A stretch of 5,187 nucleotides of DNA from positions 1-5,187 of the forward strand of contig CALGMC010000231.1 of assembly GCA_937959145.1 (NCBI GenBank), read 5' to 3'. Below, piece by piece: positions 1 through 5,187 of this stretch; the stretch's first letter is position 1, and each line of letters begins with the position of its first letter. Source of the DNA: an uncultured Chlorobiales bacterium (GTDB taxonomy: Bacteria > Bacteroidota > Chlorobiia > Chlorobiales > Thermochlorobacteraceae). The translations under genes were made by a program, and so were the position numbers. The notes below the pieces were generated by a model. It was not told the origin of the DNA. It saw nothing but the letters and a program-made list of their open reading frames with translations, and ran no database searches.

Positions 1-456
1 CGCTAAAATGCCGCCCCACGAGTGCCCCAAGAGGTAGAAATTATCTTTGTTCAAGCCTAAGGCTTGTCGGACTTGCTCGACTTCTTCGACGAAGCGTTCG
101 GTTGTCCAGAGGTTGTCGTCATTGGGTTGGTCGGAGTAATACGAGCCGAGTTGGTCGTAGAGGTAAATCTCGATGCCTGCGTCTTTGGAAATGCTTTCGA
201 AGCACTCGAAGTATTCGTGCGTCATAGCAGGTCCGCCGTGCAGGAGCAAGAGTTTAATATCGCCTTGACCGATTTTTTTCGTCCACACTTTATACTTACC
301 GTCAATCGTAATCATTTTCACGCCGCCGTTTTGTAGCGACGAGGTATCGAAGAGTGCAGGCGTGAATTGTGTTGGCTTTGATGGCTTTTGTGGTGTTGAG
401 GTGTTACAAGCAAAGAAAAAGAGAAGCGAAAAAGATAGTGCGATGAGTCTCAGCAT
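1..456 (-). CDS. Proline iminopeptidase-type alpha/beta hydrolase, predicted lipoprotein (5' part, runs off left edge)
   Basis: Family S33 prolyl aminopeptidases are serine hydrolases that cleave N-terminal proline or other small residues from peptides. The 152 codons visible read in one open frame from the ATG at 456-454 to base 1. Residues 1-16 form a short hydrophobic signal (one Arg at 3, then LLFFFA) ending at Cys17, a lipobox-like site with Phe at -3, so a membrane-anchored periplasmic or surface lipoprotein is likely. Family landmarks seen: the oxyanion motif HGGP at 73-76, YDQLGSYYSDQP at 100-111, WTTERFVEEVEQVRQALGL at 117-135, and the nucleophile elbow GHSWGG at 144-149 with Ser146. 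The catalytic Asp and His lie beyond the window. The first ATG is chosen because it supplies the signal peptide; the next Met (48) would remove it. No Shine-Dalgarno sequence precedes it. It is transcribed divergently from the SusC gene. Family assignment is firm; exact substrate preference is not. Confidence 0.92.
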   Translation of the reverse strand, partial: MLRLIALSFSLLFFFACNTSTPQKPSKPTQFTPALFDTSSLQNGGVKMITIDGKYKVWTKKIGQGDIKLLLLHGGPAMTHEYFECFESISKDAGIEIYLYDQLGSYYSDQPNDDNLWTTERFVEEVEQVRQALGLNKDNFYLLGHSWGGILA

Positions 457-537
457 AGTGTTAGAGATAAGAAGTTGGTTGTTGATAGATACCAAATGTG
501 TTTTGCAAGGTTACCGCTTTTTTTTATTTCTAAAAAG

Positions 538-566
538 TTGTAATTATTGCGCAGTGGCGAAACAAT
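538..566 (+). promoter_or_regulatory. Weak sigma70-like promoter candidate for the susC-susD operon
   Basis: TTGTAA at 538-543 and AACAAT at 561-566 are separated by 17 bp. Each hexamer matches 4 of 6 positions of the general bacterial -35/-10 consensus. Transcription would start near 573 and give a leader of about 33 nt. The -10 candidate overlaps the dyad at 556-570. In AT-rich DNA such matches arise easily, and this phylum often uses a different consensus, so this is only a candidate. Confidence 0.2.
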
Positions 567-576
567 CGCCGTTTTT
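556..576 (+). terminator. Terminator-like hairpin or operator dyad upstream of susC-like gene
   Basis: GGCGA (556-560) and TCGCC (566-570) are perfect inverted repeats around the 5-nt loop AACAA, followed by G and five Ts (572-576). G-U pairs could extend the stem by up to two pairs (555/571 and 554/572), at the cost of the first T of the tail. Read on the plus strand this resembles a short intrinsic terminator, 30 nt before the ATG at 606. No plus-strand gene ends upstream, so it would act on the leader itself (attenuation). Alternatively it is a protein-binding dyad or a chance hairpin; the stem is short. Confidence 0.3.
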
Positions 577-605
577 CTATCAACATAACATCAACATCAT
601 CAGCT

Positions 606-3600
606 ATGAAAAGCATCTTGCGACTTTTCTTGCTGGGCGCATGTTTCTTGGCATTGCGTCCTGTGTTCCTTTATTCTCAAGAAATCACCGTTTCAGGAAC
701 CGTGCTTGACGCGGGAACGAATGAGCCTTTACCTGGCGCGATTGTTCAGGTGAAGGAAATTCGTAGTGCGGGTGCCGTTACGAATGTTAATGGCAAATTT
801 CGCTTGCTCCTGAAAGCCGAAAAAGCCACACTCATCGTCAAGCTTGTGGGCTACAAGGCACGCACGGTATCGGTTGACGGCTCGAAGGACGACTTAGTGA
901 TTAAACTTACTGAAGACTTGCTCAAAGCCGAAGAAGTGCTGGTTACGGGTGTGGCGACGGGTGTTAAGCGGGAAAATTCTCCGAACGCGATTGGCACGAT
1001 TTCCTCTTCGGAACTGTTGCCCGCGCCTGCACAAACCACCGAACAAGCCCTTGCAGGCAAAGTGGCGGGGCTTTCTATCAGCCAAAACACAGGTGCGCCG
1101 GGCGGCGGCATTAGTTTGAACTTGCGCGGCGTTTCAACGCTCGTGGGCAATTCGCAACCGCTTATTTTCGTCGATGGCGTCATTATCAGCAACGACCAAA
1201 TTCAAGGCGGATTAGACGCGCTCACAGCGGCAACCGGCGTGGGTAGCGCGCGCCCACAAGGTCAACCCACGAACCGCCTTGCGGACTTGAACCCCAACGA
1301 CATTGCCGATATTCAAGTTTTGAAAGGTCCGAGCGCGGCGGCCGTTTATGGCGCGAAAGCGGCGGCAGGCGTTATTTTGATTACCACAAAACAAGGCACG
1401 CTCGCTGAAAAAACGCTGATTGAAGTCAATCAACAGTTCGGGTTCAATTCGCTTCTTCGCAAGCAAGGCACACGCAACTGGCAAGCCGACACTTCAGGAT
1501 TTTTCTCGGCGTTTGGAAGTCCTGCGCCAGCCGCGTTCAATGTTCCCTACATTGATTACGAACAAGAGCTTTATGGAAGAACGGGCTTCATCAACGAGAC
1601 CAGCGTCAGTGTGCGCGGCGGCAACGCCTCAACGCTCTTTTTCCTTAGCGGCAGTGCGAGAAACGAAGAAGGGATTGTTAATAACACAGGCTACAGACGC
1701 TATGCCACTCGTCTCTCTGTTTCACATCGCCTTACGAACGACATCACGATTGACGGTTCGGCAAGTTATGTGAATAGTGGCTCCGATAGAGGCGCAACGG
1801 GAAACTCCAATAACAACGTCAGCATCGGCTATGCCGCCGCGTTTATGCCAAGTTTCGTCGATTATCGTCGCCGACCCGACGGCACATTTGCCGACCCGAA
1901 CAACATTGGTTCAAACCCCTTTCAAATCATTGACAAAGTAGTTAATAACGAGCGCATCGACCGTGTTACAGCGTCAGGAAAATTTGATTGGGATTTGGTT
2001 AAAAGCGGAGGACATAATCTCAAATTTGTCGCAACGGGCGGCATAGATTTCTTCACCCAAGTCAACCAAGTCTACTCGCCGCTCAACACGATTCACGAGC
2101 TTGCCACAGGCTTGCCCGGTCGTAGCATCAGAACCAACACACCGAGCCAATTCTCGAACCTCTACACCAGCATGGTGCATCGCTATCAAGACGGCGGACT
2201 TTCTTTTACAACTTCAGCAGGCGTGCAGTTTGAAAATCGTAACTCAAACAGCGTGCTTGTTTTCGCCAGAGGCTTAGCGGCAGAATCTGACAACATTAAT
2301 CAAGCCGCTTCGATTCAGCAACTTCAAACCGTTCAAAAGCAATACGACCAAGGGATTTATTTCCAAGAAGACGTCGATATTTCGGGCATTTTCTTCCTGA
2401 CCGCTGGGCTTCGTATGGATAGAAGTAGCGCGAACGGCGATGTCGATAAATTCTATCTCTTTCCAAAAGGCGGCGCATCGGTCTTGCTTTCCAAACTGAG
2501 CTTTTGGGACGGCGTGCGCTCAACGGTTGAATCCGCTAAACTCCGTGTTTCAGCGGGACAAGCAGGAACATTCGCACCCGCGATTGCGAAGTTCACGACG
2601 CTTGGCGTCAATAACGTAAGTGGCGCGAGCGGCTTGAGCTTGCCCGCCCGTGTTGGAAATCCGAACATTGAGCCTGAACGTGTAACGGAAATCGAGTTTG
2701 GGGCGGACTTTGGTCTTGCCAAAGGTTTGGCATCGCTTGAATTTACCTACTTCACGCGCGGCATTTCAGGGCTGATTTTGGAATCGCAAGTTGCCGCTTC
2801 ATCAGGCTCAACGTTGCAATTCAAAAATGGCGGCGAGATGTCGACGAACGGTATCGAAATCGGCTTGAACTTGAATCCGATTCGCACGGCTACCTTCTCG
2901 TGGGGTTCGCGCCTCGTGTTCACGCGCACGCGCGCCGAGATCACCAAACTGACCGTTCCCGCATTTCAAACGGGCGGCTTTGGCGTTGCGCTTGGTGCTT
3001 ACACCATTCGTGAAGGATTTGCACCGACCTCAATGGTTGGCTCGCAAAGTTTCGGACCCAACCCGAAAGCCCCAAACCCCAATGCGGCACCCGGACAATT
3101 CAACGGCTTGATTATCGGCGACGAACAGCCCGACTTTATCTTGGGCTTCTCCAATACCCTTGCCTATCGCGGCTTCGAACTCTACTTCTTGTGGGAGTGG
3201 AAAAAAGGCGGCGACGTGATTAACCTCACGCGCTTTCTCACCGACTTAGGCGGCACATCAGCGGACTGGGGACAAGCCTCTTACCTCGAGCGCACCGCTC
3301 GCCGTCTGGGCACCAGCACTGCCAATCCCGGCGTGCGCGAAACACCTTGGGTTGAAGACGGCTCGTTCATCAAACTCCGCGAACTGACCTTGAGCTATAC
3401 CTTCAACCGCGACCAAACCGATAAGTTCTTTGGCGGATTCATCTCCAACCTGAAAGTCAGTTTCACTGGTCGCAACCTCTTGCTCTTCACCAATTATTCT
3501 GGCTACGACCCCGAAGTAAGCAACTTCGGCAGCGTTGCTATCGGTCGCTCGGTCGATGTAACGCCGTTTCCGTCAACACGTAGTTATTACTTCACTTTGG

Positions 3601-3614
3601 GATTTGGCTTGTAA
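606..3614 (+). CDS. SusC/RagA-type TonB-dependent outer-membrane transporter
   Basis: This 1002-residue protein forms the TonB-energised outer-membrane barrel of a SusCD importer; the length is usual for the family. Residues 1-24 are a signal peptide with likely cleavage in LYS|QE. Residues 27-101 are a carboxypeptidase-regulatory-like beta-sandwich (GTVLDAGTNEPLPGA at 31-45, NGKF at 62-65, VGYKA at 81-85). A TonB-box-like segment EEVLVTGVATG lies at 109-119. The plug domain follows, with LRGVSTL at 173-179 and the SusC/RagA signature NPNDIADIQVLKG at 229-241 through GVILITTKQG at 255-264. The rest is barrel, with GNPNIEPERVTEIEFG at 684-699, VEDGSFIKLRELTLSYTF at 916-933, GRNLLLFTNYSGYDPEV at 955-971 and PFPSTRSYYFTLGFGL at the end. 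No N-terminal STN domain is present, so signalling to an anti-sigma factor is not expected. The final residue is Leu, not the usual Phe. The ATG at 606 is chosen because it begins the signal peptide; there is no Shine-Dalgarno sequence. First gene of a two-gene operon. The ligand is unknown; peptides are favoured from the neighbouring peptidase. Confidence 0.97.
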   Translation: MKSILRLFLLGACFLALRPVFLYSQEITVSGTVLDAGTNEPLPGAIVQVKEIRSAGAVTNVNGKFRLLLKAEKATLIVKLVGYKARTVSVDGSKDDLVIKLTEDLLKAEEVLVTGVATGVKRENSPNAIGTISSSELLPAPAQTTEQALAGKVAGLSISQNTGAPGGGISLNLRGVSTLVGNSQPLIFVDGVIISNDQIQGGLDALTAATGVGSARPQGQPTNRLADLNPNDIADIQVLKGPSAAAVYGAKAAAGVILITTKQGTLAEKTLIEVNQQFGFNSLLRKQGTRNWQADTSGFFSAFGSPAPAAFNVPYIDYEQELYGRTGFINETSVSVRGGNASTLFFLSGSARNEEGIVNNTGYRRYATRLSVSHRLTNDITIDGSASYVNSGSDRGATGNSNNNVSIGYAAAFMPSFVDYRRRPDGTFADPNNIGSNPFQIIDKVVNNERIDRVTASGKFDWDLVKSGGHNLKFVATGGIDFFTQVNQVYSPLNTIHELATGLPGRSIRTNTPSQFSNLYTSMVHRYQDGGLSFTTSAGVQFENRNSNSVLVFARGLAAESDNINQAASIQQLQTVQKQYDQGIYFQEDVDISGIFFLTAGLRMDRSSANGDVDKFYLFPKGGASVLLSKLSFWDGVRSTVESAKLRVSAGQAGTFAPAIAKFTTLGVNNVSGASGLSLPARVGNPNIEPERVTEIEFGADFGLAKGLASLEFTYFTRGISGLILESQVAASSGSTLQFKNGGEMSTNGIEIGLNLNPIRTATFSWGSRLVFTRTRAEITKLTVPAFQTGGFGVALGAYTIREGFAPTSMVGSQSFGPNPKAPNPNAAPGQFNGLIIGDEQPDFILGFSNTLAYRGFELYFLWEWKKGGDVINLTRFLTDLGGTSADWGQASYLERTARRLGTSTANPGVRETPWVEDGSFIKLRELTLSYTFNRDQTDKFFGGFISNLKVSFTGRNLLLFTNYSGYDPEVSNFGSVAIGRSVDVTPFPSTRSYYFTLGFGL

Positions 3615-3637
3615 GCCCGAACCGAACTCTAAACAAC

Positions 3638-3643
3638 GGAGAA
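3638..3643 (+). promoter_or_regulatory. Ribosome binding site of the susD-like gene
   Basis: GGAGAA lies 9 nt before the ATG at 3653 within the 38-bp gap after the transporter stop codon. It supports that start and independent initiation on the second cistron. The other two start codons in the window (456 minus, 606 plus) have no comparable purine motif. Confidence 0.65.
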
Positions 3644-3652
3644 CTTTCAATT

Positions 3653-4972
3653 ATGAGAAACCAACATCTTCATTTCACGCTTAAAAGACTAACTGCAAGC
3701 TTCTCGATTGCTTTGCTTGCCTTGCTTTTTTACGGTTGCCCTGACCGCAATTTTCCGAATCCGAACTCGGCATCGGAAGAGACCGCAAGCGTTCAAAGTA
3801 TCGTAACGGGCACCGAAGGCTCCATGCGCAACGCACTGAGTTTTTACATTTACGGCACATCGCTCATTGGTCGTGATGCTTATTACCTTGGCGGCGACGA
3901 CCCACGCTTCATGTCCGAATACAAGGGCGGCGCATTAGACGCTGGCGGTCCGTTTGTCAACAACACATGGAACGCCCGCTACACCGCCATCGCGAATGCA
4001 CGAATCCTCTTGACTCGTGCCGCCCAAGAGCCTGCCTCGCGTGCGGGTCAGCGTGCGGGACTTGAAGGCTTTGCCAAAACGATTATTGCCTATCAGTTGC
4101 TCTTGAACCTCAACCTCACGAACGAGAACGGCATTAAAATCGGCTACTCGCCCGACCCTGCCGCATTTCCGTTTGTCAGCAAAGCCGCAGGTTTCGCTGA
4201 AATCAATCGTCTGCTCGACGAAGCCTATACCTCACTTACCAGCGAGGGTGCGGCGTTTGACTTCCGCCTCTCGAGTGGGTTTGCAGGCTTCAACACGCCA
4301 GCGACTTTCGCACGCTTCAACCGTGCCTTGCGCGCACGCACGGCGGCTTATACAGGCGATTACGCCACTTGCCTGACGGCACTTTCAAACTCGTTCCTGA
4401 CCGAAGTCAATACTGCCACAGGCATGCGTGTCGGTGTTTATCACGTCTATTCCACAGCCGCAGGCGATTTGCTTAACCCCGTTTTTGAACCGCCAGCAAC
4501 CGCCACGCGCTTTTTCGCACAACGCGACTTTTTCAGCCAAAACCAAGACACCGCCACCGATGCACGGCTTTCCAAAGTCTTTTTCCGTTCGCCCGCGGTG
4601 AGCAACTATGGCGTGAGTTCAAACCATGCAGTGAGCGTTTATGCGTCCAATACGGCACCTGTGGCTATCATTCGTAACGAAGAACTCTTGCTACTTCGCG
4701 CCGAAGCCCGCATTAAAACAGGCGACTTTGCAGGTGCTTTAGCCGACCTCAACCGTGTGCGACAAGCGGCAGGCGTGGCTGACTACACTGCCATCGCCGA
4801 TGAAACCGACGGCATCAATAAGTTGCTTTATGAACGCCGCTATTCGCTCTTCTGCGAAGGACATCGTTGGATTGATATGCGCCGATTCAACCGTTTGAAT
4901 GAATTGCCCATTGAACGCACAGGCGATGTGGTTGCCGTTAATTTCCCAAGACCGCTTTCAGAAATTCCCTAA
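3653..4972 (+). CDS. RagB/SusD family substrate-binding outer-membrane lipoprotein
   Basis: SusD-family proteins are surface lipoproteins that cap the SusC barrel and bind the ligand before import. The 439-residue product starts with a lipoprotein signal (LALLFYGC, lipidated Cys29) and a Pro/Asn-rich mature start (NFPNPNSASEE). The N-terminal SusD-like region includes VNNTWNARYTAIANARILL, about residues 102-120, the usual W...Y..I..AN helix. The C-terminal RagB/SusD domain has the TPR-like helix ELLLLRAEARIKTGDFAGAL at 344-363, then LNRVRQAAG at 366-374, YERRYSLFCEGHRWIDMRRF at 393-412 and the closing FPRPLSEIP. It is short for the family (often 500-600 residues) and ends right after the FPxPxSEI motif where many members continue with a short NPN-type tail, but all hallmark regions are present, so it looks complete. 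The ATG at 3653 is supported by GGAGAA and the signal peptide. It is almost certainly co-transcribed with the upstream transporter and followed by a terminator. Ligand not determinable from sequence. Confidence 0.96.
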   Translation: MRNQHLHFTLKRLTASFSIALLALLFYGCPDRNFPNPNSASEETASVQSIVTGTEGSMRNALSFYIYGTSLIGRDAYYLGGDDPRFMSEYKGGALDAGGPFVNNTWNARYTAIANARILLTRAAQEPASRAGQRAGLEGFAKTIIAYQLLLNLNLTNENGIKIGYSPDPAAFPFVSKAAGFAEINRLLDEAYTSLTSEGAAFDFRLSSGFAGFNTPATFARFNRALRARTAAYTGDYATCLTALSNSFLTEVNTATGMRVGVYHVYSTAAGDLLNPVFEPPATATRFFAQRDFFSQNQDTATDARLSKVFFRSPAVSNYGVSSNHAVSVYASNTAPVAIIRNEELLLLRAEARIKTGDFAGALADLNRVRQAAGVADYTAIADETDGINKLLYERRYSLFCEGHRWIDMRRFNRLNELPIERTGDVVAVNFPRPLSEIP

Positions 4973-4987
4973 AACTTCATTGAACGC

Positions 4988-5023
4988 AAAAGGGCGGAAT
5001 CAATCTCCGCCCTTTTCTTTTTT
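4988..5023 (+). terminator. Rho-independent terminator of the susC-susD operon, possibly bidirectional
   Basis: AAAAGGGCGGA (4988-4998) and TCCGCCCTTTT (5006-5016) form a perfect 11-bp stem with a 7-nt loop, followed by C and six Ts (5018-5023). It begins 15 nt after the susD-like stop codon. On the minus strand the same stem ends in four Ts, so it may also stop transcripts of the convergent gene whose stop codon lies at 5037-5039, though more weakly. Confidence 0.92.
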
Positions 5024-5036
5024 ATCCGCTTCTGCA

Positions 5037-5187
5037 CTACGCCCACGCGCTTTCCAAAAACTGCTTTTTGAATTTTTTCAGCGATTCATCGCTCGAAAGA
5101 AACGTGATTCCAAGTTCCGCTTGTGCTTTTAAGGTAATCAAGCCTGATTGCAACGGACGCACCGCAAGTTGATTGAGTTCGGCAGTC
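5037..5187 (-). CDS. Unrecognised protein, C-terminal 49 residues (runs off right edge)
   Basis: A minus-strand frame is open from the right edge (first full codon ending at base 5186) to a TAG at 5039-5037, giving 49 residues. The tail reads TLKAQAELGITFLSS followed by DESLKKFKKQFLESAWA, ending in a basic, helix-prone segment without membrane character. I do not recognise the family. Support for a real gene: the frame is uninterrupted, it converges on the susC-susD operon with its stop just beyond a terminator usable in both directions, and its codon choice resembles the neighbours. Against: only 150 bases are visible. A plus-strand frame also crosses part of this stretch but runs through the terminator and out of the susD-like gene, so it is the less likely reading. 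Confidence 0.65.
   Translation of the reverse strand, partial: TAELNQLAVRPLQSGLITLKAQAELGITFLSSDESLKKFKKQFLESAWA

Larger units (their letters stand above)
480..585. repeat. 10-bp inverted repeat placed in both divergent leaders
   Basis: TGTTGATAGA at 480-489 is the exact reverse complement of TCTATCAACA at 576-585. Read in the direction of each gene, both leaders carry TCTATCAACA, with 23 nt between it and the peptidase ATG and 20 nt between it and the transporter ATG. The symmetric placement suggests a shared operator or leader element rather than a hairpin, because the arms are 86 nt apart. Function is not shown by the sequence. Confidence 0.5.
457..605. promoter_or_regulatory. Divergent intergenic region between the peptidase gene and susC-like gene
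   Basis: These 149 bp separate two start codons pointing away from each other, so promoters for both must lie here or overlap the genes. Visible content: an 8-T run at 518-525 in an AT-rich core (518-548), a GC hairpin followed by T residues (556-576), and TCTATCAACA in each outward direction (480-489 and 576-585). I found no good match to the Bacteroidota promoter consensus (TTTG near -33 and TAnnTTTG near -7) on either strand. The nearest, on the minus strand, is CACATTTG at 500-493, without a suitable partner. No convincing coding frame fills the region. Confidence 0.7.

Noticed and set aside
64..336. Plus-strand 90-codon frame over the left edge
   Set aside because: It lies antisense to the peptidase gene, whose minus-strand frame carries HGGP and GHSWGG motifs; the plus-strand product has no recognisable features.
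493..500. CACATTTG (minus strand) as a Bacteroidota -7 box
   Set aside because: One mismatch to TAnnTTTG and no TTTG at the expected upstream spacing, so not strong enough to call as a promoter.
480..585. Long hairpin formed by the 10-bp inverted arms
   Set aside because: The arms are separated by 86 nt and lie in two different divergent transcripts, so an RNA hairpin is unlikely; paired leader or operator sites fit better.
362..709. Plus-strand 115-codon frame spanning the intergenic region and the transporter start
   Set aside because: It overlaps the peptidase signal peptide antisense, runs through the promoter region and enters the transporter gene out of frame.
851..2947. Several minus-strand frames of 63-113 codons inside the transporter gene
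   Set aside because: They are antisense to a gene supported by family motifs along its whole length and have no starts or products that look real.
4173..4376. Plus-strand 67-codon frame inside the susD-like gene
   Set aside because: Out-of-frame shadow of a continuous SusD coding region.
4899..5132. Plus-strand 77-codon frame across the end of the susD-like gene
   Set aside because: It starts inside SusD in another frame and reads straight through the strong terminator; the minus-strand frame to the right is the better explanation.

Overview
The window reads as a piece of genome from the Bacteroidota/Chlorobiota (FCB) group. The main reason is a textbook SusC/SusD outer-membrane uptake pair, a gene arrangement essentially restricted to that group. 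Two of the three visible gene starts also lack a Shine-Dalgarno sequence, as is common there. The roughly half-GC composition and the family variants could fit a Chloroherpeton-like or Rhodothermia-like lineage, but the genus cannot be decided from this sequence.

Layout from left to right. (1) 1-456, minus strand: the first 152 codons of a lipoprotein alpha/beta hydrolase of the proline iminopeptidase type (family S33), running off the left edge. (2) 457-605: a 149-bp divergent intergenic region with an 8-T tract, a short GC hairpin followed by T residues, and the same 10-mer (TCTATCAACA) placed about 20 nt ahead of both divergent start codons. (3) 606-3614, plus: a complete SusC/RagA-type TonB-dependent transporter. 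(4) 3653-4972, plus: its SusD/RagB-type substrate-binding lipoprotein, 38 bp downstream with a clear ribosome binding site. (5) 4988-5023: a strong intrinsic terminator. (6) 5037-5187, minus: the 3' end of an unrecognised convergent gene.

How the parts may work together: SusD sits as a lid on the SusC barrel at the cell surface and captures a ligand, which SusC imports into the periplasm using TonB energy. The divergent peptidase is itself predicted to be a membrane-anchored lipoprotein that removes N-terminal residues (typically proline) from peptides. Together with the shared sequence element in the two leaders, this suggests a peptide-uptake-and-trimming locus, similar in idea to the RagAB oligopeptide importer. 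That substrate assignment is inference; no sequence feature here fixes the ligand. No glycoside hydrolase, mobile element, CRISPR array or RNA gene is visible. I do not see a clearly new biological system; the most interesting signals are in the 149-bp intergenic region.
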